From the NCBI GenBank assembly GCA_029532625.1, contig JARFXM010000006.1:2232001-2296000 (forward strand): DNA of 64,000 nucleotides, read 5' to 3'. The notes beneath the pieces are model-generated. The model saw nothing but the letters and a program-made list of their open reading frames with translations, had not been told where the DNA came from and searched no databases. Position 1 is the stretch's first letter. The number at the start of each line of letters is the position of its first letter. This DNA is from Lomentospora prolificans (Eukaryota; Ascomycota; Sordariomycetes; Microascales; Microascaceae). Below, in pieces: positions 1-12,944 of the stretch. The translations under genes were made by a program, and so were the position numbers.

Positions 1-853
1 GCCTCCGTTTCCACCGCATCTAAGGCTCTCCGAGTCGAATTGATGAGCTATCATGATGCTGCAAGGGAACAGCCGTTCTGTTGCGCTTGACACGAAGATT
101 TCCTCATCCGCGCAGTCGGAAGTTACGATTTGGGCTGCATATCAGCCATGTGTTGTGTACATACTGGAAGCGACGGCATTAGGAATCACGGATAGGAACG
201 GAACGGGAAACCAGGACTAGACCCAGCATCATTTGCAAGCACGTCTCTTCAAGGATTGTGGCTCGAAGAGACCAGAATTGTACACCACCGCGGAGTTACG
301 TGGTGCAGGTCAACCTTTCCTCTCTTTTTTTTTTTTCCCTATGCCATGTCTGTCATTTTTTTTCTTTTTCTTCTCTTTTCTTTTCACTTTTCTTCAAGAT
401 TCCCGCTAAAGAGAGACTGGAATTTCTTTCTTTGGCATTCTTTTCTTCCATTTGGGTTTGGTTTTTATCCGGCGTTTGAGGATGGATTAGGGGAACCGAT
501 TCATAGAAATGAAATTGAAACACGTTCTGATGAAACACCTCTCCTTCGCCCCTCTTCTTACCCCCCGTAGAATCAGCACGCAATTGACCAGTCGAAAGAA
601 CGACAATCTTCACCGTGCTCCGTACCTTGCCCTCCAATACGAGAGTGCGCCAGGTAGCCGAATCCCGAGGCGAAACCGTAGTAGGATGGAGATTGTGAGG
701 CGCGGCGCGTTGGTTCCCATGGTCCTCGCCGGGCGAGAACTGTCCGATGCTGCGCCCCCGGCCTCTTCAGAAGCAGCTGGTATCTCGAGGACTCTCGAGA
801 CGGAACGCCGCAAGCCCAACGGAGGCGACACACACAAGGCGGATGAAAGAGGG

Positions 854-878
854 AAAAAAAAAAAAAAAAAAAAAAAAA
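854..878. repeat. A25 homopolymer
   Basis: An uninterrupted run of 25 A within non-coding sequence. Length may vary between strains or be affected by sequencing error. Confidence 0.9.
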
Positions 879-1160
879 GGAGAACAGATTTGGGAGCTTG
901 AACTCATTTGTACTTCCCTCACCCTTCTTTTTCTTTCCCTTTCTTTCACTTCTCGATTCGGTTCAGCTGGGCTCCGCCCGCCGCTCATTGTTGGTAGACA
1001 AGGCTGAGGCTGGCATGAATTGGTGACACTTTCTTTACGCGGACATCCCCGACCATTCTTATACCGCCTGCGCCAGGTAGAACCACGCAAGAAAGTTTCG
1101 ATTACCAAAACCTCGAAACCGCCGGGCAACGGAAAATAAGAAGAGCGCCAGCAAGGTGAT

Positions 1161-1176
1161 GAGAGAGAGAGAGAGA
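1161..1176. repeat. (GA)8 microsatellite
   Basis: Eight perfect GA units in non-coding DNA, followed by an imperfect GA-rich tail to about 1202. Confidence 0.85.
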
Positions 1177-2053
1177 ATGTATGAGTGCGAGCGAGAGTGA
1201 GCAAGATGCTATCAAGTAATCGGACGTCTTGCGCGATGCTCACGCTTTTCTTTATTCCGCCTATCCATTCGTTCATCTCCTGCTCTGTTCAATAACTGTA
1301 CCAGCTATCAACAACCTTTCTCTTAGAACACCTTATCCCCTGTCAACTCCGATCCCTTCCCTCTTCAAGACGCCGCTTATGCCCTCCTTGAGATCTAAAT
1401 CTGGATACGTGGGAGAATCTGTCAATATCGCCTTGGCTGTGTCGAGACACTAAGCGAGGCCTGCCCTCTGAACCCTCCCATTTCTTGACTCTGGGCATTC
1501 CAGACTTGACTCTGCTACTCCCCCTTTCACCCATGTCCAGCCGCCAAATAGATACTTTTGAATACATGTAGAGTATTCCCTGTGTCGTTCCCCCCAAGAC
1601 CGCAATGACGCGCTGTCAGACGGGAAGCAAGAAACCAAAGAAATTATGGAACAGACCTTCGGTGGAGGAAGGGCTAGTCCCTTGGTTTAGTCAATCGTGC
1701 CGGCAGGCCAAGAGGAAGAGAAGAGAACCCTTGGGCCTGTCGAGATTTCGCCACCAATCAACCGTGCGGGGCACTCATGCATTCCGTCCGCTGTAGACTT
1801 ACCGCCTAGAATGCCAAATTCAAGATAATAAGGTTATTGTGCCAGGCCACCTCGAGGCCCGGCCGCTGAGACAAATATGGGGTTCAAAGCGATGATCCTT
1901 CTTTGGAAATAATCGCGTGTGGCGCGTAAATCGATAGGAGTGGTGACTTGTTAACAAATACTGCTGTAAAGAAGACCATTGAACGGCCTAAGTGGCGCTG
2001 GAGCGCGACAACAAAGCGTCGCGGTGGTGGTTATCGTCGGGGCATGTTCTGGT

Positions 2054-5051
2054 TCATTTAGCTTCCTCAGGGCCCTCAGGTGCCCTTGCTTGAGGCCCTG
2101 AAGGAATGGTATGGTTGGGCTGGTTCATCTGGTGTTGTTGACCATGGGGAGTAACGTTCTTGTTCCCGTAGTTGTTGCTACCAGCTCTATGCTGGGGGCC
2201 AACAAAGTGATGCATGTGTTGCGGGCTACTGCCATAGTGATGAGCAGCAGGGTTTCCGTAGCCTCTTGCAGTATTCACTGTGCGTCAGGTTAGTTACAAC
2301 TTCTTCGCCCAGTCGTCGAGCATCCATACTTACTCGGGCTAGGCTGCTGCGGCGTGTAGACGGGCTGCTGGTAGGCCATGCTGGGGCTCATACCATACGG
2401 TTGGCCCTGAGCGGATCCTTGGTGGGCCATTGGCGGTGCCGCTGGTCGACCAGGACTAGGATATCCGTTCGACCCCGCAATCGGCTGGGGTGGGACAGAG
2501 ACCGCGCCCGGAGGTATAAACTGGCTCTGGGAGGTAGGATACATCTGCATTTGTGGAGGTGCCATCATCATGCCTTGTGGACCTGTGACAAACTGTGGTT
2601 GGATCATCATTGGAGACCCCATGTGGCCGGGCTGCTGTGGCATGTACTGAGGGTTATTGGAGAAGCTTCGGTACTGTCCCATATGCGGCGCGTTAGGCAC
2701 GAACGGTTGCATGACGGGTTGTCCATATGGCGCCAGGGCCGGCGAGTTGACGGCTGGCGGATAGACCGGTGCCTGTGCCAACCTAGGCGACGCAAACGAT
2801 TGAGCTGAATTGGAGTGCATCATCCTATGATCGTCTGTACTCGCGTATCCGACGTGAGGCGTGTGTTGGGGGGGAGCGTGCATCTGCATGGGTGGCATAT
2901 GAGGGGAGGGACGATTGGGCATGTTGTGCGCTCCATGCTGCTGCAGATGGAAAGGCAGTTGGTGCTGATGGGCCATAGGTATGACGTGAGCCGGATTTGG
3001 TGTAGAGAGGGCTCCTGGGGGCCCTGCGAACGGGTTGCGCTCAAAGTACTGCTTATATGTAAGGTGCATGGTCGAATCCGCCTTCTCATTGTCATCCTGT
3101 AGCTGCCTCCAGGTAGGAGGGGTGTCGTAGGTAGGCCGGAGACCAGCATTGTCGTCCCAATTGCGACCTTGAGGGGGCTTCGCGGTCTTAATGTGGGCGA
3201 GGATATCACATTTCTTGCAATCAACAGCCTTGGTCTTACGTCGAATGAGCTGACGAGCAGGCGATACCGATGGGGCATCGGGAATGTTGTTCGTGACATT
3301 GGACCTTGGGCTCGACGCGGCACTTGGATTAGCCGGGCTGAAGCTGGGTGCGTAAGCGTTGGGCCTAAACTCTTGCGTGTTGGGATTCAGCTTGTTGACA
3401 TGACCGGGCGTCCCGCTAAGACGGCGGTTGAACGAGCCATCATTACCACCGGTAGGTGCCGTGGGTGGAAGTCGGCCATCGATCTGGACTGCCACGTGAG
3501 GGGTTTGTTGCATCTTGATACGCTGGGCCAGGCCACCGCCGCTTCTTCCTTGTGTCTGGTGCGCCCCCCCGCGGTCATTACGGAACTGCTGGCCGTTGAA
3601 ATTAGAAGATCCATACGCTTGGCGACCACCGCCGTGGCGGTTCTGGGAGTTGGGGTGGGAAGAGGTGTGCGATGGAGCCGGGCGGGGAGTGGGCTTTTGC
3701 TCTGAAGCAGCTGGGGTGGAAGGTTCAGTCGTTTGCTTTGGTGGGGTTTCCTTCGCTACGACGTCCTTTGTCTTTGCATCCTTGGCTCGGAGAACCTCTT
3801 CCGCGTTCTGAAGAGCCTTGGCCTGTATCTCCTTTTGCCTTGCGGGGTCCTTGGCGATAATGCTGATCAGGTCGCTAGGAACGGGAGTTGACAGCTTGAA
3901 AGTGCTAGCAAAGTTCTTGAGCTCGGTCAGTTTGACCTCCTTGTCGGCCTTAGCCTTGCCCATGCGGACCCTCTCGGCCTGGCTTCTTTGGACCGCCGCA
4001 AAGTTCTTGAAGGAGTTTAGGACGTCTCGTTCTACGGTCGCTGCTGCACTTGGCGTGGCCTCGCCAGTCTTCGGCGTGGTGCCTCTTGTGCTAGGGGCTG
4101 GGGGCGCGGCGGGAGATCGAGCTGGGGTAGTAGACTTATCTCCAGGGTTGGACTCGGCGGAAGATAACTCGCTGGTTTTCGCATCTCTAGCTTTCGATTC
4201 GGCTGACTTCTCTGTCTTGGGCTGCTCTGGGCGGGAAGTAGGGGCCTTTGATTCGGCGCTAGCGGTTTTAGAGTCTTCTGAGGGCTTGGAGGTCGGTGTG
4301 GGAGTGGGGACAGCGGGTACTGGAGCGGCCTTCTTCGGTTGGGTAACCTTGAGCTGAGAGGAAATTATAGCGGGGTCGACAGGTGCACCAACGACCGTGG
4401 CTTTCGAAGTCGGGGCTCGCTTGGCAGGCGGCATATACTTGTTTTCGCGACCCGATGAGGCTACCGAATCCTGGCGCTTGACACCAGAATATCTACCGAG
4501 CCAAGCGATTAGCGGATCAACTTGCCTAGCAAGAGGGTATCAATATAGCCTTACTTGTCTTCTTCATCGCCGTTGCGGTCACCTCCGCCGACAAAATCCA
4601 TGATGCGCTCTTCAGCAACATGCGACGTGGCAGCGGTGCTCCTCTCAATCTCTCGCGCCTTCTTCTCAGCGGCTGCCATGCGTTCCTTATACTGCGGATG
4701 ACTCTTGTCAATGGCAGTGGTGTACATGTTCTCATCGTAGTCTGTTTGTAAGCCAAATAGCTTTTCGTTGGCAGCAAACTGGTCCCAGGGACCGGAAGCG
4801 CTGGAACTCTCCAGGCTATCGCCGAATGTCTCTGAGTTTTCGGGAACCCATGGCTTTAGAGTTCGCTCATTGCCAAAGCGGCTGTTCGAGATGGCCGCGT
4901 CTGTACGGAAGCCAGGTCGGTTGCCTGTGGCACAGTTAGGAGATTGGCTGAAAACGGGCGCAAAAGCAACAAAGTGTGAGTAGGGTAGGGACGAACCGTT
5001 CTGGACGCGACCCGACCCGCCGGATCTGTCATCCTTCTTGGGCAAAGGCAT
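2054..5051 (-). CDS. PBP1: Ataxin-2/Pbp1-like poly(A)-binding-protein-binding protein (LsmAD + PAM2)
   Basis: Exons on the minus strand: 5051-4997, 4924-4555, 4492-2334 and 2277-2054, giving 935 residues. All three introns (72, 62 and 56 nt) have GT..AG ends and keep frame. An LsmAD domain spans about residues 64-125 (FGLQTDYDENMYTTAIDKSH and a basic helix). It is followed by a KYSGV..PPAKRAPT..GAPVDPAIISSQL segment typical of fungal Pbp1. A PAM2-like motif (LNPNTQEFRPNAYAPSF) lies near residues 510-525. The rest is Pro/Gln/Ala-rich and probably disordered. The family binds Pab1 and acts in mRNA metabolism and stress granules. The expected N-terminal Lsm fold ahead of LsmAD is missing: only about 19 residues precede the GFRTD segment. 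The ATG at 5051 was chosen because an upstream in-frame start would be TTG. The gene symbol is by family resemblance. Confidence 0.88.
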
Positions 5052-8000
5052 TGTGGACGAAATCAAGATATTAAAACCTATATACCCTCGTTCTGGAAAT
5101 GTCGATCGCTCTTCTATTCAACTAGATCATGCCTTCGTATCTGCCGGAGGACTCTAGGTCGCACAACGGGTTTGTGCCTGTTCGACTTCGCTCGGTGTGA
5201 ATTAAAGAAAGCTAGCCCAACTATTCAAAGAAAAAGTTGTTAGCTCTTGGGTCGCCATCATTATCATGGCAGAGGATATGTTTTTGGAGGCGTTGAAAGG
5301 GCCGCGGTAGGAAGGCGAAGGGGATTGCTAAGTCTTGTGTAACAAACGAGAGCCTTGAGGGGGAGCGGACAGCGAAGAAACATTACGGCAATGGGTCAAA
5401 AAGGAAGAAGGGGGATGCAGGGGCCACGAACTTGACGGAAGCCGATTGTGCGTGTAGTATATTACTTCTCACTTGGGAGTAGAATGGAGAATGGCTTGAA
5501 AATGTGGTTCGTGGAGGGATGCAGTTTGAATCTTGCTGGAAAAGAAGTGCGGCTCGGGAGTATCTGCGGGTTTCGAGAGGGTTGATGACGAGCTGGCAAG
5601 GGGATGGAAAAGGACGACCAACGCACAGCTGTTTGTTCCCGTTAGCGAGAAACGCTTGAAGATGAAGAATCAAGTGGAAGACTTAGGCGCGGAGAACGAT
5701 TGCGAGGATGAGACGCTCGTGCACGATGGGATGTAGGGCAAGGGGGCTGAGGTGATGGAAAAACAACACAGGGGGACTACAATCAGCAACATGAGGTCGT
5801 GGCCAGCAAGCCTCGCAGCCTTCGAGACAATGCAGGGGACGGTGGGACCAGCAAGAACAACGAGAGCTTGCCAGAGCGCTTCTTCGGTGATGAACGGGAA
5901 CAAACAGAAATTGGAAGGAAAATAAAAGATGGCCACCTAAATCACTTACCTGCTAGGAAGGAGAGCACGAGAAGGTCGAGCGATGGCCGATGGCGATTTG
6001 GGGAGGAGAGGCCTGATCTACGTGGGACGAAGAAGTTGCCGGCAGGAGAAGGAGATCGGAAAGACAAGAGTCCTCACAAGCTGCCCCGATCCTCGAGGTG
6101 TTCAAGACTTGCCTCAGAATGGGCGACTTGGGAACGTTGGGCGAGTGTCGCTGGATATTTTTGGGGATGGGAAAAAAAGGATAATACCACCAAGGGTAGA
6201 AAACACTGAACACAGCCCAGGTAGTGTTCAAATGTGTATGATGGATGAGGTTGAGGCTTCGGCTGGGGGGCGGAAGGTACCCTCGTACTGAGGTACTGCG
6301 GGTAGAGAAACTTGCCATTTGTTTTCATTGAAACATGAGAAGCCAGGGGAGCAAATTTAGAAGCATTATGATATCGCACTGTATAAGGGTACCGAACTGC
6401 ATATTGCAAGGACTCTGGTGCGGACATGGGCTCTGTTTCGTACTTTCCTGGAACAGTATTGTCATATCGTGCACTGTATCCAGTGTCCTGTCAGCATGAT
6501 CTGATTCCTGTTTAAGCAAGAGCCGGGCGCAAAAGTTCTTGGCTTAACTGGTGCCAATTTGGGACGAGGCCGCTGCGGTCTTCCTAATCATGGATCCCCT
6601 GTAGCTTCAATCATTGACCCCTCGTCAGCAGCATGCTACCCCTAATTTTTGGTCAGTCTCCTTGGGTCAAGCACGATGGGTAATACCATCGTAGCGAGCA
6701 TCTTCACCAAGACCGACTCGGCCTCTTGTCGAAATTGACACCGCTTGGACCGAGTCCTGTAACGGACGACAGCTCCACATATCACACACACGACCAGGTA
6801 TACTAAGTACTGTACTCTGCAATTAGCAGTACGGTACGGTACTTTCTTTTGTTTGGAAGCGTTCTGAGTTTTGCGTTATGTGACGGAAAAGCCCCAGAAT
6901 CAATTGGAGTGTGTTACAACAAAGGGACGTTGAACCATCCGTTTCAACAATCCCATTGTGTCCAAGGCAGGCCCTAGCTGGCCTACAGAAAATCAATTGA
7001 TGGCGGGGTCGCCCGCGATTGACGATTACGCAGTTTGGCTTCTCACAAGAACCTCGAGCAATCTCCTTCGCAGAGCTTCTTCTGGAATGCGAATGGATTA
7101 GCTAGCGCCCCACAGTGATCCGCGCTAGGTTCCTTCTCCTGGTGATCGTCTCTCTTTGGACGACTGAAGAGGAGAGTGTGTCGCTCGCAAATGTTACACA
7201 CTCCTTCTTTGCCCCTGCTTCATTTTTCAATTTTTCAATTTTTTTGCCCTCTTTTCCCTCCCCCTCTCTCGTTTCCCCTTTCGGCACACCCTCTGCAGAA
7301 ATAACCTCGACCTTTTTATGTCACGAAAACTCACGTTTCGTTTAGGGAAGAGCTTCATTTTTCACACGTCATGAGGGAACTAAACTGCCCAGGAGCCAGC
7401 TTAAGCATATAATTGGTGCGCGCGTCATGACTCGGATGAGCCGTCATACTACTGTCGGTAGCCTCGAGGGAGACACAACCCCGAAGGATATTAGCTTTGC
7501 AACGAAGATTAAAGTCAATCTAACCATTGGTGACAATTAACTGTCTCTTGTGATGGTAATTCTTAGTTCCAAATGCGCTTTTTGACAGGTGAGGAACATA
7601 TGGATGCTAAAGAAACCCGTGTACATCAGAGGCCGAAGACTGAATATGCCTTACCATGTGTATCGACAACTGGTCGTTTCCTAAAGATTCGGAGCCTCCT
7701 TAAACCCCAAGCTACCAGTAGCTCTAATTCTGGCACCTTCCTTCGAGCCCAACTATTTCATATCAGATCAAGGAAACTACCTGGCCCAATCACCCAACTT
7801 CACCCTCTTAAGCCCAATCGCCCAAATGAGATGCAGGGCTATCAATATTCAGGGCACAGTCACGAACCTCCGAATGATTCATGAACTGGGTTGGTTTTGG
7901 AGGAGAGACAAACCTCATGTGGTTAGATAAGGAATGGCGTGCAGAACCTCACCAGAAACAAGTATTCGTGACGAGTTCTCTATCTGTTTTATGTCTACGC

Positions 8001-8467
8001 TTTTTCATCTGAATATTCTATGCCTTATTTTGGCCACGGTTTCGGGTCCTCCTCCTTGCCCACGTATTAGACGACGGCTTAATCTGCCTCGACATTGATG
8101 CGGACTATCAATTTCAGGATAACACAAACGAGGAGCATCTGTGACAGCTCCCAACCATGTACAAGCCCGGAGGTCAGCAAAAGGTCGCCCACTACAGTCA
8201 GAGAGACAAAGGAAAGAAAAAGGGAAAACAGTTGAACAGCTGCCACTCTATTATTCACTTCTCTAAACGGTATCAACTCAATATCCAAGTCGTCTGACCA
8301 TCGAATCCGACGTCTCCCAGAAACTGAGGTGGGTGTTTTGTGGCTTTGTATACAGGCAAGAAAAATATGAGTGCATATATTCACAAAGTGGACTTTCCGG
8401 CTCCCCTAAGCTCTAAATCACTGTTTAATACTACATTGACAAGGTAACCCAATCTCACTCTATAATT
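5052..8467. other. intergenic; Pbp1 leader region and QCR2 3' side
   Basis: No coding exon recognised in 3.4 kb. A consensus donor (GTAAGT on the minus strand at 5949-5944) and an acceptor-like CAG ending at 5093 suggest, but do not prove, a long leader intron for the Pbp1-like gene. I looked here for a missing Lsm exon and found none. The sequence around 6560-7570 and 7890-8460 shows nothing I can name. Confidence 0.5.
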
Positions 8468-10042
8468 TTATACCTTGAGACCCAAGTCTTGCGCGTAAGG
8501 AAGGGCATGGAGGTCGCCAACCGTTGTGACGGTGGCCTTGCCCTCGAGAAGGGTCTTGGCAACCTGCGGCGTTATGTTAGTCAAACTTGCGATTGATCCT
8601 AGGCTTATCCCCGTCCGGGCGAGAAGGAAAAGAGAAACAAAGGATAAACATACCTGCTGAAGCTTGGCGGAGGTAACAGAGGCGTAGTTCTTGACGAGGT
8701 CGGCGGCCTGGACAGGCTGGGTACCGTGGACGAGGGCAGAGCCGAACGAAATGATCGACTCCTTGGAGGATTGAGTCTTGTCAAGGGCATCGAACCTAGC
8801 GCTGGCGATAGCCTTGGTAACCTCCTCCTTGCTTACGGAGCCAGAAGCAACACTCTGGAGGGCCTTGACAGCCTCCTGAGCGGCTTGGGTGACAGAAGCG
8901 GCGGAGCCAGAGAGGGTGATGGTCAGGAGACCGGCGTCGGAGTAGCTAAAGCTGTGGGACGCGGCGGTTGCACCAGTGGAGGCGGCAATCTTAGAGAGAA
9001 GGGAGAAACCGGGAGACCACTTGATAGACGACTGTCCGCCGAGGAGAGCGGCGAGGACGGAGGCCTCAGGACCGGAAGCAGGGAAAGCAATGGTGATAGC
9101 ATTGCCGGCCTTGCTCTCGATACGTTGCTCGCCACCGTAGTACGTGGTAGCAGTGGTCTTGATACCCTGGCTCGAAGAGGGAACCTCGTTGAAGAACTTG
9201 GAAGCCCACTGTGTCAAGGCACTCTGGGAGGCACCGTCAGCGACGAGGGCGATGTTGGGCTTGGAGTAGACCTGCTCGGCGAAAGCGGCCACGGAGTACT
9301 CGTCAAGGTAGCGCTTGGTTGGGGCAAGGGCCGAGGGGTACATGGGAGCGCCGAGACCATTGTGGAAGGCAACAGCGTGGGCAGCATCCAGGGAGATGGC
9401 GGCAGGGTTAGACGAAAGCTTCTCCTGCTTGAGGTGGATGGCCCTCTCGACCTCTTCGTGGAACTCATGGGCTGTAGGCTTAGTTAGCATTGTCACCATT
9501 GATGGCGCGTTGGTTCATAGGATGGTCGGCATACTGGTGTATCGGGTCTGGGTGAGTACCTCGGCGAGGAGCTCAGCGAAGTAAGGGAGGTCCTCTCGGA
9601 GGAAGGCGGTCTCGAGAACGAGGGCCTCTCGGGTGTGGTAGGCGTTGAGCTGGCCGCCGAGGAGTTCGGATTCTCTCGTGATCCTGAGAGCAGAGCGCTT
9701 GGTAGTGTTCTGCGATGATGACGGAAAAATTTAGCTCAATTGGACGATCAACAGGGGACCCGGCTCGGACAACCGGGAATCACAACCGACCTTGAAAGCA
9801 AACTCCTCCAATCCAACAGTCAGGCCCGGCAGAGGCTGATACCTGGTGCCAGCCTTGACGACAACGGCGAGTTTGGCCAATTGACCGTGGGCGTCCCTCG
9901 AGGCGGCCTTGACGCCGGCGGCATCATACGTCTCGAATGATGAGGAACCGGAAGCAGCCGCAGCGAACCCTCGGGCCTGGAAGGGGCGCGCAGAGCGCAT
10001 CGGCCCAAGGGCCAGCCGAGCAACGGACGATCTCGAGATCAT
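8468..10042 (-). CDS. QCR2: Ubiquinol-cytochrome c reductase core subunit 2, mitochondrial
   Basis: Exons 10042-9791, 9709-9535, 9471-8654 and 8563-8468 give 446 residues, the usual length of fungal core protein 2. The first ~30 residues (MISRSSVARLALGPMRSARP) form a basic, Arg/Ser-rich mitochondrial presequence. The body has the M16-peptidase-like fold of complex III core proteins: LAVVVKAGTRYQP..GLTVGLEEFAFK, then the NTTKRSALRITRESELLGG segment, HTREALVLETAFLREDLPYF, and a C-terminal lobe ending VGDLHALPYAQDLGLKV. Core 2 lacks the zinc-protease active site in this family and serves assembly and structure of the bc1 complex in the inner membrane. Introns are 81, 63 and 90 nt. The gene is divergent from RPC82. 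Confidence 0.97.
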
Positions 10043-10712
10043 TGTCTAAAGGGTGGGATGGGTGTCGCGGTGGACAATCAGGGCAGCCTGTGCTTTGCGT
10101 GATCGATCCAGACAACTTGCTGTGTGGTCAACACAGCTAAAAAGAAGATCTTTGGTGTCTCCGTCTTATTTTCGGCAAGCTCCAATTGGTCAGGTGATTT
10201 TCCCGAGGAATTGAAATCACTCAATTCCGTGCCTAATTTTCCGTCGGCAGGCACCAGCTGTCAGACAAAACACTTCGTCAGCTGTCGCTGCACGGCGTGA
10301 ATGCCATGATTGCACCAACGACCCATGCCTGTTGTAACAGTGTGTTCGCGCATTTTGCATACAAACTGTGCGACAGTACTTACAGTATGACCTGCGACTC
10401 CACTGTGGAGGGGACATTGGCGCAGCACGGGAAAAAAAAAAGTGTAGACTCATCAGGATAATAGAGCATGCCTACCACTTCCTTGCCAATCCCCTCCTTC
10501 GTCTTTCGGCCGGCCAACCGCTCCGGAATTCAATGAAGCCCCGGTAGTATCCGATTGATTGTGGAAGCTCTCGCGAGAGATAGTGAGAGGATCTCTTGGA
10601 GCAGCAGATTCCATCGTCCCCTCCTGAATACTCATCACCCCTCCATCCACCGTTTCCCACCATCCAACCTACTCGATCCGCAATCATCCCAAGTCACCGC
10701 CACCCCCGAATA
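10043..10712. promoter_or_regulatory. shared divergent promoter region, QCR2 / RPC82
   Basis: These 670 bp separate two start codons facing apart, so both promoters must lie here or in the first introns. I see no clear TATA box at either end. A short A-run (about 10433-10441) lies near the middle. Confidence 0.55.
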
Positions 10713-12944
10713 ATGATCGTGGTAAGCGGACACATTCGGGTTTAAAAGTTTCATCTGTCATTATTGTTCTAACAAATGCCTTGCGCTTATAGTCAAAGCA
10801 CGCAGCGGAGCTCTGTGCTCTGCTTGTCAACGATACGTTTGGCGAACTACCTTCAGTGCGTCCTCGCTGTCTATGTTGAGACCTTCCTAGCCCTCGAATG
10901 CCAAGAAGTACAGAAGCCACGAACTTACTTGCTAACAAAGGAATCTTACTGTAGCGTATAATCGAGGCGCTGCTCCAAAGAGGATCTAGCCGCATCCCTC
11001 AACTCTTCGAGCGAACCGGCCTCAACCCACCTCAAATACGCCATGGTCTCGCCGTTCTCCTCCAACACAACCTCATCTACTACAAAGTAAATAAAGATAC
11101 GAAAGTCACAACCTATGAAGCGAATACCGACGCCTGCTACAACCTTTTGCGCATAGGGAGAATCGTAGATCTTGTCGGCCAGCAATATGGCCAAGCTGAA
11201 CAGGAAATTGTGCGAAATCTATTCTCTCTTGGCCATGTTCAGATCGCGGATCTTGCTCAGGCTTTTGGAACCAATAGCAGCGCTGCAGCTGCAGCTATCA
11301 CCAACGGCGACGAGCATGCGCAAAGCGAGGGTGCCGTAAATGGGAACGGTGTTGTAACAGCCAAGCCTGGACCCATCATACAATCCGTCTTCCATCTTCA
11401 CGAAGTAATCGGCCGTCTTATCCAGTTTGAGATTCTCGAAGTCGTAGACCCTGAATCTTTCGCCAATCCCGAAACGGTGTATAACGAGATCGAACGAGAT
11501 TACACTAAGAAGGCTGGTGAGGCCAAGTCCGCCAAGGGTAAGGAGGACCTGGCGCGAGAGAAGGCCGCCCTACTACGCGCTACTAGAGATCGTGGCAAGG
11601 CTCTCAAGCGAAAACTTGACGCTGAAGATGGGTTCCCCACTGCCAAGAGAAGGAAGTTGGTAAATGGCGAACCCAATGGCACTTCCACGGTTTCCACCCG
11701 GCGTCGGGTCTTGGATGTGAGTATACCCAGTCTATACAGGCAGTTTTGGCGAAATTTACTAACTTCGTTACCCTTTTTAGTCGTCTACCGTGGTTCGGAT
11801 TAATTACGAAAAGTGTCAAGTGGATTTGAGGAACGATAGGCTGGGTCGCTTCGCTGCCGATGTCATTGGTCACACTACTTCCGAAGTCTACAGAACCCTC
11901 CTTCGGCTCGCCACGGCAAAGGTTTCGCGGTGCAAAGAAGACTCTAGGATTGACGGTGCCTATAGCGATATGTTCGATGACGACTCATCTAAAGAAATCA
12001 TCATAACCACTTTGGAGATCTTAGAATGCCTCGATCCGTCTATTAACTTGTCAACTGACATTGGAAGGGTCGGTAAGAGCAGCGTTGATCCGAATATCTC
12101 AGATCACCTTCTACAAACATCAGCTATCGTGGGCATGGAAGGGCTCGATGGCGGTGCTCAAGGTGGGCCCGTCAAACCAATCCGAAACGGCCATATCAGT
12201 GAAGATGATTTAGACTCGGAGGATGAGATAGCTGCCGCGAAAACGCGAAATGGGCAAAATGGTACCACAAATGGTCATGTCAAGTTTGAAAATGTCCAGA
12301 CGACTGCGGAACAGAGGGTTGAACTCCTACGACGACATCTCTTTCTTCTATGTGAAAGCAAGCACCGTTTCGCCCGATACTGTGGCATACAGGGTGAAGG
12401 TCAGTGGACTGTCGACTTCGACTTGGTAATGCAAGCGCTACGGCAGGTTGAGATGGATTCCATCATTGAGCAGACAACAGGCCGCCGAGGACTCCGATTG
12501 ACACGCATCCTCAGGCAGTTTGGTCGGTTAGATGAAAAGGTCATAGCCGACAAAGCTCTCATGAAGAAACCTAGTCTTCAAGGCAAAATGGTGGAGCTTC
12601 AAAAAGCTGGGTTCGTCGATGTACAGGAAGTACCTCGCGACAATAACCGCGTGGCCAACCGCACCATGTTTTTCTGGTATTTTGACGCCGATCGGATGTG
12701 CAAACAGCTGCCTGACCGGCTTTACAAGATGATGCTCCGGTGCCTACAGGTGCTCGAGGTTGAGAGACACAAGGTCAAAGACATTCTAGAGTTTGTGCAC
12801 CGAACAGATGTCAAGGGCAAGGAGGAGGAGGTCATGACCCCCGAGTACTACAACAAGTACAGCAAGCACCTGGAGCTAGAGAGAAGGCTCCTCGGACACG
12901 CGATGAGACTTGATGATATCGTCGCCGTGCTGAGGGACTATTGA
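10713..12944 (+). CDS. RPC82: DNA-directed RNA polymerase III subunit RPC3 (C82)
   Basis: Exons 10713-10721, 10793-10855, 10955-11716 and 11781-12944 give 665 residues. The first coding exon is only 9 nt (Met-Ile-Val); the next continues SKHAAELCALLVNDTFGELP, the conserved N-terminus of this subunit. Winged-helix segments follow (IIEALLQRGSSRIPQLFERT, GLAVLLQHNLIYY). A Lys/Arg patch KRKLDAEDGFPTAKRRKL and an acidic linker (DDLDSEDEIAAA) come next. The C-terminal half has QWTVDFDLVMQALRQVE, RTMFFWYFDADRM and a closing helical stretch. In the family, C82 forms a stable trimer with C34 and C31 that acts in promoter opening and initiation at tRNA and 5S genes. Introns of 71, 99 and 64 nt keep phase 0. 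Confidence 0.95.

Larger units (their letters stand above)
1..2053. other. intergenic; no gene recognised
   Basis: I see no convincing coding exon on either strand. The stretch has pyrimidine-rich patches (about 318-400), a run of 25 A at 854-878 and a short GA repeat at 1161-1176. It lies downstream of the Pbp1-like gene, so its right part may hold that gene's 3' UTR. The longest open frames here translate to low-complexity Ser/Leu/Phe or Lys runs from these tracts. Confidence 0.6.

Noticed and set aside
767..1276. 169-codon minus-strand frame near the left edge
   Set aside because: Includes a poly-Phe run from the A25 tract and Ser/Leu runs from the GA repeat; no recognisable domain.
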